The notes under the pieces were generated by a model, which saw only the letters and a list, made by a program, of their open reading frames with translations, did not search any database and was not told the DNA's origin. The position numbers and the translations under genes were made by a program. From Solirubrobacter taibaiensis (GTDB taxonomy: Bacteria > Actinomycetota > Thermoleophilia > Solirubrobacterales > Solirubrobacteraceae), in contig JAPDDQ010000040.1 in assembly GCA_027587225.1 (NCBI GenBank), positions 1-64,000 on the forward strand: 64,000 nt of DNA. The letters run 5' to 3'. The stretch's first letter is position 1. The number at the start of each line of letters is the position of its first letter. Below, one piece after another: positions 33,224 through 41,594 of the stretch.

Positions 33224-35413
33224 CTAGGCCGGGACGCTCTCGGTCTCGGGCTCGCGCACGTCCTTGCCGACGCGCGCCGCGTACTTGGCGCTCGCGATCT
33301 TGGTGAGGCCGCGCTTGGCCGGCCAGCCGGCGAGGAAGCCGCCGAGGACGGCGATCAGCGACCCGATCCAGATCCAGGTGACGAGCGGGTTGACCTCCAG
33401 CCGGAAGCGCGCGGGCGGCGGGCTGTCGACGTAGCTGTCGGTGAGCCCACGCAGCGCGACGGCGAGGAACTCGTTCGCCTGCGTCTCCGTGAGGTCGTCC
33501 TCCGCGTTGCCGAAGACCTTGTCGCCCTCTTCGATCCGGGGCCGGAGCTTGGCGATGTCGGGCGCGACGGCGGCCCAGGTGTCCTTGCCGAACGTCGCGT
33601 TCAGCGCGACCTCGGTGGTCGCCTCACCGTCGAAGAAGCGCGAGACGGGCCCGAGCGACGTGTCCTGGGACGGGAAGTAGTCCTTGGACGTGTGCATCGT
33701 CTGGCCCTCGACGCGCAGCTCAGCGCCGAACACGAGCTTCTCCAGCCGGCCGTTGGGCGCGGCGACGAGCTCGGACGTCGGCTTGACGTAGGTGAACTCC
33801 TTGCCGCCGACCACCGCGGTCTCGCCCGGATTCAGCGACACGTCCTGCACGTCCTTGAACGACGAGGACGCGGCCACGCCGACGAACAGCACGATGATCC
33901 CGACGTGCACGATGTAGCCGCCGTAGCGGCGCCGGTTGCGCTTGACGAGCTGGACGAACGCGACGGGCACGGGCTCCTTGGCGGCGGCGCGACGGGCGCG
34001 CGTGCCGCGCCAGAACTCCTGCACGATCGTCCCGACCACGAACCCGGCGAACGTGAACATGATCAGCGCGGTCACCGAGCTCGTCACGCCGAGCGCGAGC
34101 AGCGCCACCAGCACGAGCAGGCCCGTCAGCGCGGGCTTGCCGAGGTTGCGCTTGAGGTTCGCGGGCGTGGCTCGCCGCCAGGCGATCACCGGGCCGACGG
34201 CCGACAGCAGCACCAGGATGAGCGCCAGCGGGACGATGAAGCGCTCGTACACGGGCGGGCCGATGTTGCGCTGGCGGCCGGTGAAGGCCTCCGCGATCAG
34301 CGGGAAGAACGTGCCCCAGAAGATGACGAAGCACATCGCCACGAGCACGAAGTTGTTGAGCACGAACATCGCTTCGCGCGAGAGCAGCGAATCCAGCCGG
34401 TGCTCGGACTTCAGCGAATCCTGGCGGCTCGCGACGAGGAAGATCGAGCCGGCGATCATCACGGCGAGCAGGATCAGGAACGGCACACCCAGCGTCGAGG
34501 CGCCGAACGCGTGGATGGAGTTGAGCACGCCGGAGCGCACCAGGAACGTCCCGAGGATCGACAGCACGCCGGTCGCGAGCACGAGCGACACGTTCCAGGT
34601 CCGCAGCATCCCGCGCCGCTCCTGGATCATCACGCTGTGCAGGAACGCGGTGGCCGTGAGCCACGGCATCACCGACGCGTTCTCCACCGGATCCCACATC
34701 CAGTAGCCGCCCCAGTCGAGCTCGTGGTAGCTCCAGCGGGCGCCGAGCACGATGCCGAACCCGAGCGCGCACCAGGCGGCCAGGGTGAAGGGCCGCGTGG
34801 AGCGGATCCACTCCGCGTCCAGCCGGCGGGTGATCAGCGCCGCAACCGCGAAGGCGAACGGGACCGCCAGCAGCGTGTAGCCGCTGTAGAGCATCGGCGG
34901 GTGGATCATCATCCCCGGGTCGCGCAGCAGCGGATTGAGGCCCGCGCCTTCGGCGACGATGCGCTCCGCGCGCGTGAACGGTGACTCCGCGAACAGCATG
35001 ATCCCCGCGAAGAACGCGCCGAAGCCGAGCAGCACGGCCGTCGCGTACGGGGCGAGCGCGCGCAGTTTGTGGCGCGTGATGAAGAGGATCAGGCTCGACC
35101 ACAGGCCCAGCGAGAACAGCCACAGCAGCAGCGAGCCCTCCTGCGAGGACCACATCGCGGTCAGCCGGTAGAAGAGCGGCGTCGTGGTGGAGGAGTGGCT
35201 GGCGACGACCGCGTACGTGAAGTCCGAGCGCACGAACGCGGTCTCCAGCAGCACGAACGCCACCGCGGTCGCGCCGAACATCGCGTAGACGGCGCGGCGG
35301 CCGGAGGCGACGAAGTCACGCCGCTGCGCGCGGGCGCCGTAGATCGACGCTGCGATCCCGTAGAGCGCCGCGGCGAACGCGACGATCAGGCAGGCGTGCC
35401 CTGCGGCAATCAC
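33224..35413 (-). CDS. ccmF: Cytochrome c heme lyase subunit CcmF
   Basis: A 729-residue polytopic membrane protein. The WWD domain is WGGYWMWDPVENASVMPWL (around residues 225-245), the heme-handling hallmark of System I. Conserved His residues occur in the MIHPPMLYSGY loop. The C-terminal periplasmic part ends with a final helix. GTG at 35413 follows the ccmE stop by one base. It forms part of the ccmE-ccmF-ccmI block; ccmA, ccmB and ccmC are not in this window. Confidence 0.95.
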   Translation of the reverse strand: MIAAGHACLIVAFAAALYGIAASIYGARAQRRDFVASGRRAVYAMFGATAVAFVLLETAFVRSDFTYAVVASHSSTTTPLFYRLTAMWSSQEGSLLLWLFSLGLWSSLILFITRHKLRALAPYATAVLLGFGAFFAGIMLFAESPFTRAERIVAEGAGLNPLLRDPGMMIHPPMLYSGYTLLAVPFAFAVAALITRRLDAEWIRSTRPFTLAAWCALGFGIVLGARWSYHELDWGGYWMWDPVENASVMPWLTATAFLHSVMIQERRGMLRTWNVSLVLATGVLSILGTFLVRSGVLNSIHAFGASTLGVPFLILLAVMIAGSIFLVASRQDSLKSEHRLDSLLSREAMFVLNNFVLVAMCFVIFWGTFFPLIAEAFTGRQRNIGPPVYERFIVPLALILVLLSAVGPVIAWRRATPANLKRNLGKPALTGLLVLVALLALGVTSSVTALIMFTFAGFVVGTIVQEFWRGTRARRAAAKEPVPVAFVQLVKRNRRRYGGYIVHVGIIVLFVGVAASSSFKDVQDVSLNPGETAVVGGKEFTYVKPTSELVAAPNGRLEKLVFGAELRVEGQTMHTSKDYFPSQDTSLGPVSRFFDGEATTEVALNATFGKDTWAAVAPDIAKLRPRIEEGDKVFGNAEDDLTETQANEFLAVALRGLTDSYVDSPPPARFRLEVNPLVTWIWIGSLIAVLGGFLAGWPAKRGLTKIASAKYAARVGKDVREPETESVPA

Positions 35414-35414
35414 G

Positions 35415-35819
35415 TCAGGTGTTGGTCTTGTCCGCCGTGAACTTCGACGGGCACTTCGTGATCAGGGTGCCGACCTGGCCGACGTAGACGTCGCCCTGCT
35501 TGACGACGTCGACGACGATCTCGCGGTCGGCGCGGAACGGGTCAGGCAGGCGACCGGCATAGGTCACCGGGACGGACACGGTGCCTTCACGGTCGCGCAC
35601 GCGGAAGTAGGTCGTGTCGCCCTTGGTCTCGTAGCCCTTGACGACCTTGCCGACCAGTTGGTACTTCGCGCCGGGCGTCGGCGTGGCGTTGATCAGCTCC
35701 GAGGGCTGACGCGCCTCGGTCGAGGCGGAGAAGCTCGTGAGGGCCAGTGCGCCGGCGAGCAGAACGGCGGCGCTGAGGGCGACGACGAACCGGATCCTGC
35801 GCTTCCTTGACGGGTCCAC
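35415..35819 (-). CDS. ccmE: Cytochrome c maturation heme chaperone CcmE, CxxxF variant
   Basis: A 134-residue protein with one N-terminal membrane helix (FVVALSAAVLLAGALALTSF) and an OB-fold domain (YQLVGKVVKGYETKGDTTYFRVRD, VPVTYAGRLPDPFRADREIVV). The heme-binding site is normally His in HxxxY or, in some bacteria and archaea, Cys in CxxxY. Here residues 123-127 are CPSKF, so Phe replaces the Tyr. The GTG lies six bases after CATACT. First gene of the ccmE-ccmF-ccmI-secG run. Confidence 0.9.
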   Translation of the reverse strand: MDPSRKRRIRFVVALSAAVLLAGALALTSFSASTEARQPSELINATPTPGAKYQLVGKVVKGYETKGDTTYFRVRDREGTVSVPVTYAGRLPDPFRADREIVVDVVKQGDVYVGQVGTLITKCPSKFTADKTNT

Positions 35820-35919
35820 ACCAGCAGTATGCCGCGACCGTGACGCGAACGGCGCTAACGACTCTCAACACCGCAAGCTGAAACCTCTGGGAACCCTGGT
35901 CGTTAAGGGGAGTGGAGAG

Positions 35920-36126
35920 ATGCAGATAACAAGTTCATTGACCCTTCCCCGCCGCCGCTGGAGCAAGCGGTCCAAAGCCACGGTCAGCCCCGGCCGTGAG
36001 CGCAATCAGCGCGCGAACGTCCTTCAGGATTCTGCGCTCTACAGCTGCTCTTGCGGCTACATCTTCAAGGCTGAGGTCAGCACTGAAGTCGGCTGCCCGC
36101 ACTGTGGCAGCGCACAAGCTTGGTAG
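35920..36126 (+). CDS. Small zinc-ribbon protein (68 residues)
   Basis: The N-terminal half is basic (TLPRRRWSKRSKATVSPGRERNQRANV). The C-terminal half is a compact zinc ribbon, CSC at 43-45 (SALYSCSCGYIF) and CPHC at 59-62 (VGCPHCGSAQAW). Ribosome site GGAG stands a few bases before the ATG. It probably binds RNA or ribosomes, but that is inference from zinc ribbon plus basic tail. The next gene (RDD) begins 21 bases later. Confidence 0.8.
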   Translation: MQITSSLTLPRRRWSKRSKATVSPGRERNQRANVLQDSALYSCSCGYIFKAEVSTEVGCPHCGSAQAW

Positions 36127-36147
36127 AGCAGGTAGGTTCCGGCGCTC

Positions 36148-36612
36148 ATGAGCGCCCAGATGCCACCTTACTCGCCGCCGCCCCAAACGGGCGCCCGGCC
36201 GTTCGCCGGATGGTGGAGCCGCGTCGCGGCCTCCATCATCGACTCGATCATCGTGGCCATCCTGCCACTGTTGATCTACTTCGTCGCGCTGAGCAGCAGC
36301 GATGCCGGCCAGTTCGTCTTGAGCGGCCTGTTCATCGTGATCGGCGCCATCTACTACGCCCTGACGATCGGCCGTTCCGGTGAGAACAACGGCCAGACGA
36401 TCGGCAAGCAGGCCCTGAACATCCGCATCGTCCGCGAGACGGGCGAGCCGATGACGGCCGGCACGGCGATCATCCGCGAGACCCTGATCAAGGGGATCCT
36501 GATGGCCATCTGCTTCATCGTCACGATCCTCAACTACCTGGCGCCGTTGTGGGACGACCGCAACCAGGCTTGGCACGACAAGATCATCAACACCCTGGTC
36601 GTCCAGGCCTAG
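36148..36612 (+). CDS. RDD family membrane protein (first of tandem pair)
   Basis: A 154-residue membrane protein with a Pro-rich N-terminus and three hydrophobic helices. It has the RDD pattern FAGWWSRVAASIIDSIIV, GQTIGKQALNIRIVRETGEPMT, and the closing LAPLWDDRNQAWHDKIINTLVV. RDD proteins are poorly understood; some have been linked to sodium/proton exchange. TAGGTT lies nine bases before the ATG. The gene at 36670 is a diverged copy with the same end, so the pair arose by tandem duplication. Confidence 0.88.
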   Translation: MSAQMPPYSPPPQTGARPFAGWWSRVAASIIDSIIVAILPLLIYFVALSSSDAGQFVLSGLFIVIGAIYYALTIGRSGENNGQTIGKQALNIRIVRETGEPMTAGTAIIRETLIKGILMAICFIVTILNYLAPLWDDRNQAWHDKIINTLVVQA

Positions 36613-36669
36613 GCCAAAGGTCCAATCAGGACCGATTCAACGGTCGGGAAGCGGGTACTGAGCGCTTCG

Positions 36670-37188
36670 ATGAGCGCTCCGATGCCGTTTCCCGAACCGT
36701 CATCCGACTCGCCCTACGGGACAGCGCCGCCGCCGCAGCCGCAGGTCCCATTCGCGAGCTGGGGCAGCCGAGTGGGCGCCCACCTGCTCGACGCGCTGTT
36801 CCTGCTGCTGCTCGTCGGCGCGCCGCTGGGTGTGATGTACGCCGTCCTGTTATCGACGATCGACGACGACGACGCCGGGTCGTTCTTCGTGCTCGGCTGG
36901 TACGCCGGGCTCCTGCTGTTCTACGTCCTCTACTACCCGTTGACGATGCGCCGCGGGGCCCACAACGGCCAGACCTGGGGCAAGCAGATCGTCGGCATCC
37001 GCGTCGTGAAGGACAGCGGCGAGCGCATCACGGGCGGCGCGGCGTTCGTGCGCGAAGGGCTGGTCAAGGGATTCCTGATGAACCTGTGCAGCATCGTGGC
37101 GATCCTCGACTTCCTCGCGCCGCTGTGGGACAACCGCAACCAGGCCTGGCACGACAAGCTCGTCAGCACCGTGGTTGTGAAAGCCTGA
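36670..37188 (+). CDS. RDD family membrane protein (second of tandem pair)
   Basis: A 172-residue paralog of the preceding gene. It shares FASWGSRVGAHLLDALFLLLLV, GQTWGKQIVGIRVVKDSGERIT and LAPLWDNRNQAWHDKLVSTVVV. It has a longer first loop with an acidic run (STIDDDDAGS). The two probably form a hetero-oligomer or serve different conditions. The thiamine-binding gene starts four bases after its stop. Confidence 0.88.
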   Translation: MSAPMPFPEPSSDSPYGTAPPPQPQVPFASWGSRVGAHLLDALFLLLLVGAPLGVMYAVLLSTIDDDDAGSFFVLGWYAGLLLFYVLYYPLTMRRGAHNGQTWGKQIVGIRVVKDSGERITGGAAFVREGLVKGFLMNLCSIVAILDFLAPLWDNRNQAWHDKLVSTVVVKA

Positions 37189-37192
37189 GGCG

Positions 37193-37501
37193 GTGGCGAC
37201 CGCCGACCTGACCGTGATCTCGCTCGGACGCGCTGAAGTCAGCGCGTCCGGGTACATCGCCGCGATCCAGCGCAAGCTCGCCGAGCAGGACCGCGTCAAG
37301 TACGCGATGCACGCGATGGGGACCTCGCTCGAGGGCTCCACGGCAGACATCCTCGCGCTGGTCGGCGAGCTCCACGCGGTGCCGTTCGAGCTGGGCATCC
37401 CGCGCGTCTACACCGTGCTCAAGCTCGACGAGCGGCGGGATCGCGAGCAGACGCTCGAGGACAAGGTCGCGTCCGTCGAGCGGCTGCTCAGCAGCGGATG
37501 A
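37193..37501 (+). CDS. MTH1187/YkoF-type thiamine-binding protein
   Basis: A 102-residue ferredoxin-like protein: ADLTVISLGRAEVSASGYIAAIQRKL, then KYAMHAMGTSLEGSTADILALVGELHAV and GIPRVYTVLKLDER. This matches the MTH1187 (DUF77) thiamine-binding family, including the MGTSLEG loop. GTG starts four bases after the RDD stop. The end overlaps the convergent secreted protein gene by 14 bases. Confidence 0.85.
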   Translation: MATADLTVISLGRAEVSASGYIAAIQRKLAEQDRVKYAMHAMGTSLEGSTADILALVGELHAVPFELGIPRVYTVLKLDERRDREQTLEDKVASVERLLSSG

Positions 37502-38642
37502 GCTTGTTCGCGGCCGTGATGCAGCGGTCCGTACGGCGCGGGTTCTGGCGCTTGCCGCGGATCTCGAACCGGGTGTAGGTGCCGAGGGTCAGCGGCGCGG
37601 TCACCCGCACCTCGATCACCGCGCCGCGCGAGAGCATGCGGTTGCGGGCGACGTACTTGAGCAGGCTCTCGGCCGAGCGTTTCTGCGGGAAGGTCGCGCT
37701 GCGCCGTTTGCACCCCTTCCCCTTGCACCGCCACTGCACCATCGCCCCGCGGGGCGCCTTGACCTGCAAGCGCTCCACACGCGAGCCGCGCGCGTAGTTC
37801 GTCCACAGGTTCGAGAACGTGGCCTTCAGCGGCTGCGGGCAGCCGTCGCGCCCGAGGCCGGCGACGGTCGGGCACACGTCCACGGCGTCCGAGATCGCGT
37901 CGCGATCCGCGTCGAGGCAGCCGTCGTCGGTGGTGCCCTTGATCGTCGGACAACGGTCACGGCCGATCAGCACGCCGTCGCCGTCCGGGTCCGGGTTCGG
38001 AACCGGATCGACGACGGGACAGCCTCCCGCGGCCGGCACGTCCGGGCACGCGTCGGCGCCGTCGGCCACGCCGTCGCCGTCACGGTCGTCGGCGGCGAAC
38101 TCGACGGTGAGCGTCGTGGCGCCGCCCGTCGCGTTCGGGTTGCAGGCGCCCGAGGAGGTGCCGCAGAAGCTGGCGGTGGCGAGCATGAGCACGTCACCGG
38201 CGGCGACCCGCATGGGGGCGGTGAACAGCTCGTCGGCGAGGCCGCGGCGCTCGTCCTGGCACTCGAGGGAGGTGAGGACGTTCGTCCCGAAGCCCTTCAC
38301 CCCACGCGGCAGCGTCGTCTTGAAGGCGAAGAGCATCACGTCGTAGCTGCTCGACGCCGAGAATCGCAGGCTGCCCGCGCCACCCGCCTCGAAGCGATGC
38401 CACGCCGTACGGGCGCCGAAGCGGAATCCGCCGCCCACGCCGCACCCCACGCGGTCGCGCTCCTGCGTCGGAAACTGGGCGTCGAACGTGTACGCGGAGG
38501 AGTCGTAGCTGCGGGTGAACGCCTGCGAGATGGTGGCCGGACCGTCCCCCAGCAGCGTCTGGTTGAACTCGTCCGCGCTCTGGGCGTGCGCCGTGGCGGG
38601 GAGCAGCAACAGCAACACCAGGACCACGACACTCTGCTTCAT
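37488..38642 (-). CDS. Secreted calcium-repeat protein with CKGKGC C-terminal domain
   Basis: A 384-residue exported protein. Signal peptide at 1-20 (KQSVVVLVLLLLLPATAHA). An N-terminal beta domain of about 180 residues precedes thrombospondin type 3 repeats: DRDGDGVADGADACP, PDGDGVLIGRDRCP, DADRDAISDAVDVCP, which bind calcium. The C-terminal basic domain carries WRCKGKGCKRRSATFP, the same Cys-Lys-Gly-Lys-Gly-Cys core as the protein at 3770. TAGCGT lies six bases before the ATG. Probably a cell-surface protein. Confidence 0.78.
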   Translation of the reverse strand: MKQSVVVLVLLLLLPATAHAQSADEFNQTLLGDGPATISQAFTRSYDSSAYTFDAQFPTQERDRVGCGVGGGFRFGARTAWHRFEAGGAGSLRFSASSSYDVMLFAFKTTLPRGVKGFGTNVLTSLECQDERRGLADELFTAPMRVAAGDVLMLATASFCGTSSGACNPNATGGATTLTVEFAADDRDGDGVADGADACPDVPAAGGCPVVDPVPNPDPDGDGVLIGRDRCPTIKGTTDDGCLDADRDAISDAVDVCPTVAGLGRDGCPQPLKATFSNLWTNYARGSRVERLQVKAPRGAMVQWRCKGKGCKRRSATFPQKRSAESLLKYVARNRMLSRGAVIEVRVTAPLTLGTYTRFEIRGKRQNPRRTDRCITAANKLIRC

Positions 38643-38829
38643 GGCGCGACGCTACCGGTCCGGGGGATAGCCGTACCGCTGGACATCCGTCCATGCCGTA
38701 CGCTTCATGACGTGATGCACCGCCTTCACATCTTCGCCACGACCGCCTGAACGGGCACTGGGCCGACGCGCCTGGTGTCCGCACCCGCCGTCGTTGCCCT
38801 TTCTTGCGAATTGATGTGGAGATCCTCCG

Positions 38830-39768
38830 TTGCATTCCGAACTCACCCGTGCGCGGGTGCTTGCGCAGTACCGCGGCCACTGGCTGGTCGCCCTCGAAGC
38901 TGAGAACCGTCTCGTCACCGCCCGCGGGCGGCTGACGGAGACACCCGTCACCGGCGACTGGGTCGGCGTGGACGAGGGCGGCGCGATCGCGCACGTCTTC
39001 GAGCGCTCCGGCACGATCGTCCGGCGGGCGCCCGGCGAGCGCGGCGGCCCGGTGTCGGCGCACGTGCTGGCGGCGAACGTCGACCTGGCGCTCGTCACCG
39101 AGCCGTTGCCCGACCCCAAGGCCCGTCGGCTCGAGCGCTTCGCGGCGCTGGCAGCGTCCGGCGGCGTGCCGGTCGCCCTCGTGTTGACCAAGGCCGACCT
39201 GGACGAGGCCGGCTACGAGACCGCGGCGGCGCTGGCGCGGCGGATGGGCGTGGCCGACGCCGTCGCGGTGAGCGCCGTGACCGGCGAGGGCATGGGCGTG
39301 CTGCGCTCCCTGCTCACCCCCGGCACGACGGCCGTGCTGCTGGGCGCCTCCGGCACCGGCAAGTCGACGCTCGTCAACGCGCTCCTCGGCGAGGAGCGGA
39401 TGAAGACGAACGAGGTGCGCGCGTCCGATCGGCGCGGCCGCCACACCACCGTCACCCGCGAGCTGCTCACGCTGCCTTCGGGTGCGTCACTGATCGACAC
39501 GCCTGGGATCCGCGTCGCCGGCCTCTGGGACGGCACGGGCGAGTCCTTCAACGACGTCGACTCGCTCGCGACGGAGTGCCGGTTCGCCGACTGCGGCCAC
39601 GACACCGAGCCGGGCTGCGCCGTCCGCGAGGCGCTCGACCCGGAGCGCATCGCCGCCTGGCGCAAACTCCAGCGTGAGCTCGCCTGGGTGACCGATCGCC
39701 GGGCCGCCCAGCGTCAGCGGGACGAGTGGCACAAACAGATCACGCGCCAGATGCGAAAGAGCGGGTGA
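38830..39768 (+). CDS. rsgA: Ribosome small subunit-dependent GTPase A
   Basis: A 312-residue circularly permuted GTPase for late 30S assembly. Order of motifs: OB-fold N-terminus, then G4 LVLTKADLD, G5 VSAVTGEG, G1 GASGTGKST, G3 IDTPGIR, and the zinc site CRFADCGHDTEPGC. TTG at 38830 follows GGAG by eight bases. The last residues MRKSG and the stop codon are read across the antisense of the tRNA-Gly 3' end, a 9-base overlap. Confidence 0.92.
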   Translation: MHSELTRARVLAQYRGHWLVALEAENRLVTARGRLTETPVTGDWVGVDEGGAIAHVFERSGTIVRRAPGERGGPVSAHVLAANVDLALVTEPLPDPKARRLERFAALAASGGVPVALVLTKADLDEAGYETAAALARRMGVADAVAVSAVTGEGMGVLRSLLTPGTTAVLLGASGTGKSTLVNALLGEERMKTNEVRASDRRGRHTTVTRELLTLPSGASLIDTPGIRVAGLWDGTGESFNDVDSLATECRFADCGHDTEPGCAVREALDPERIAAWRKLQRELAWVTDRRAAQRQRDEWHKQITRQMRKSG

Positions 39769-39831
39769 GGGGAATCGAACCCCCATCTTTGGCTTGGGAA
39801 GCCAACGTCTTAGCCATTGGACAACACCCGC
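39760..39831 (-). tRNA. tRNA-Gly (anticodon CCC)
   Basis: On the minus strand a full cloverleaf is readable. Acceptor 5' GCGGGTG pairs with 3' CACCCGC. The anticodon stem TTGGC/GCCAA flanks the loop TTCCCAA with anticodon CCC. The T arm GGGGGTTCGATTCCCC is canonical. The discriminator base is T and the CCA end is not encoded. An AGTGTA/TACACT -10 lies 10 bases upstream. The 3' nine bases overlap the end of rsgA on the other strand. Confidence 0.93.
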
Positions 39832-39841
39832 GGAGGTCGGG

Positions 39842-39847
39842 AGTGTA
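39842..39847 (-). promoter_or_regulatory. -10 hexamer of the tRNA-Gly gene
   Basis: TACACT on the minus strand, ten bases before the mature 5' end of the tRNA. It lies back-to-back with the ccmG -10 (TACCCT at 39859-39864, plus strand). Confidence 0.5.
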
Positions 39848-39871
39848 ACCGACGCGGATACCCTTCGGAAC

Positions 39872-40417
39872 GTGCGGATGCGCGTTTTCTGGCCGGTGAC
39901 CCTCGCGGCCGCTCTTCTCGTCGGCCTGCTCGCGTACGGCGTGTTCTCCAAGGGTGGAGACACGACGCTCGACGAAGCGGTGGCCAACGGAGAGCGGCCG
40001 ATGGCCCCCGTGGCGTCGTTGCCGGCGCTCGGGGCCGACGGGAACCTGTCGCTCGCGGACTACAAGGGCAAGGTCGTCGTGCTCAACGTGTGGGCCTCGT
40101 GGTGCGATCCGTGCCGCGAGGAGATGCCGCTGCTGCAGGCCACGCACGACCGGATCTCATCTCAGGGTGGGATGGTGCTGGGCGTGGACACGCAGGACGC
40201 GACGAGCAAGGCGCTGGAGTTCCTCGAGGAGGTCAACGTGACCTTCCCGAGCGTGCGTGACCGCGACCGTGAGTACGGGCGCGAGTTCGGCGTCAACGGC
40301 TATCCCGAGACGTTCATCATCGACCGGAAAGGCCGGATTGCGGCGATGCAACGCTTCCCGGTCGACCAGGCTTGGCTGGACAAATACCTGCCGAAGCTGC
40401 TAGCAGAAGAAGCGTGA
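39872..40417 (+). CDS. Thioredoxin-like thiol reductase CcmG/ResA type
   Basis: A 181-residue membrane-anchored thioredoxin-fold protein. An N-terminal helix (VFWPVTLAAALLVGLLAYGVF) is followed by VVVLNVWASWCDPCREEMPLL with the active site C78-x-x-C81 and the cis-Pro region NGYPETFIID. It reduces apocytochrome c thiols or CcmH outside the membrane. GTG at 39872 is chosen because TACCCT lies exactly seven bases upstream; ATG 39878 is possible. The end overlaps ccmH by GTGA. Confidence 0.9.
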   Translation: MRMRVFWPVTLAAALLVGLLAYGVFSKGGDTTLDEAVANGERPMAPVASLPALGADGNLSLADYKGKVVVLNVWASWCDPCREEMPLLQATHDRISSQGGMVLGVDTQDATSKALEFLEEVNVTFPSVRDRDREYGREFGVNGYPETFIIDRKGRIAAMQRFPVDQAWLDKYLPKLLAEEA

Positions 40418-40851
40418 AAGCCGTGCTCGTCACCCTCCTCGCCGTGCTGGCGCTCGCCGCGCCGGCCCAGGCTCAAGAAGCCTCGCTGCCCGACATCGAG
40501 GACGAGGTGATGTGCGTGGAGTGCGGCACCGTGCTGAGCGTGTCCAACTCGCCGGTGGCGATGCAGGAGCGCCAGTTCATCCGCGATCAGATCGCGGCGG
40601 GCAAGACCAAGGACCAGATCATGGCCGCGCTCGTCGACGAGTACGGCGAAGAGATCCTGGCCGACCCGGGCACCGGCGGCTTCAACGTCACCCTATGGGT
40701 CGTGCCGATCCTCGCCGCCTTCGCCGCCCTCGCCGCGATCTTCTTCGCCGTCCGCACGTGGCGGGGCCGCGGCCCGACGGCCGAGCCCGAGCTGCCGCCG
40801 CCGCTGAGCGCCGAAGACGCACGCCGCCTCGACGCGGAGCTGAGCCGATGA
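40414..40851 (+). CDS. ccmH: Cytochrome c maturation protein CcmH
   Basis: A 145-residue protein. Signal peptide (KAVLVTLLAVLALAAPAQAQ), then the periplasmic domain with the redox motif C34-V-E-C37 (family LRCxxC; here VMCVECGTVL) and ERQFIRDQIAAGKTKDQIMAALVDEYG, and a C-terminal membrane helix (VTLWVVPILAAFAALAAIFFAV). It transfers electrons to apocytochrome c. Start GTG overlaps the ccmG stop; stop overlaps the ccdA start (ATGA). Confidence 0.92.
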   Translation: MKAVLVTLLAVLALAAPAQAQEASLPDIEDEVMCVECGTVLSVSNSPVAMQERQFIRDQIAAGKTKDQIMAALVDEYGEEILADPGTGGFNVTLWVVPILAAFAALAAIFFAVRTWRGRGPTAEPELPPPLSAEDARRLDAELSR

Positions 40852-41594
40852 GCGGCGGCGTCGACACCACGATCATCGCGGCCTTCGCGGTCGGCTTCAT
40901 CTCCTTCATCTCGCCCTGCGTGCTCCCGCTCGTCCCGGGCTACCTGAGCGCCGTCTCCGGCTACTCGCTGGCCGACATGAAGTCCGGCGAGCGCGGCCTG
41001 GCGAAGATCCTGCTGCCCGCGATCGTCTTCTGCCTGAGCTTCACGACGGTGTTCGTCGCGCTGGGCATGACCGCGACCGGGCTCGGCAGCACGCTGCAGG
41101 ACGCGAAGGGCACGTTGGACAAGATCGCCGGCGCCGTGATCATCGCGCTCGGCGTGTTCTTCCTGCTCACGCCGTTCGTGCCGCGCCTGAACCGGGAATG
41201 GCGGCCGGACGCGCTCATCTCCAGGGCCGGCAGCGGTGGCCCGCTGATCGCCGGCGCCGCGTTCGCGGTGGCCTGGACGCCGTGCATCGGCCCCACGCTG
41301 GGCTCGATCCTGAGCGCCGCCGCCACCCAGGACACCGTCGGCCAGGGCGGCATCCTGCTCGCGTTCTACTCGCTCGGGCTCGCGGTGCCGTTCCTGCTCA
41401 CCGCGGTCGCGTTCACACGCGCCACCACCGCGTTCCGGTGGCTGCGCGACCACTACCTGATCATCACCGCGCTGTCGGGGCTGATCCTGATCGCGATGGG
41501 CCTGATGCTCTTCACGGGTGAGCTGACGAGGCTCAACAACTGGGCCCAGGACGGGCTCGACGACCTGGGCCTGAACTTCTTCGACAGCGTCTAA
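40848..41594 (+). CDS. ccdA: CcdA-type transmembrane thiol electron carrier
   Basis: A 248-residue, six-helix protein of the CcdA/DsbD-beta family that passes reducing power from cytoplasmic thioredoxin to CcmG. It has the two conserved Cys in FISPCVLPLVPGYLS (C24) and AWTPCIGPTLGS (about C147). The ATG overlaps the ccmH stop. The stop codon interlocks with that of the convergent copper-protein gene (CTAA). It is the last gene of ccmG-ccmH-ccdA. Confidence 0.93.
   Translation: MSGGVDTTIIAAFAVGFISFISPCVLPLVPGYLSAVSGYSLADMKSGERGLAKILLPAIVFCLSFTTVFVALGMTATGLGSTLQDAKGTLDKIAGAVIIALGVFFLLTPFVPRLNREWRPDALISRAGSGGPLIAGAAFAVAWTPCIGPTLGSILSAAATQDTVGQGGILLAFYSLGLAVPFLLTAVAFTRATTAFRWLRDHYLIITALSGLILIAMGLMLFTGELTRLNNWAQDGLDDLGLNFFDSV

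Noticed and set aside
33143..34984. A 613-codon open frame on the plus strand antisense to ccmF
   Set aside because: Arg/Glu/His-rich composition with no hydrophobic core is the usual mirror of a GC-rich membrane gene; ccmF on the other strand has all family motifs.
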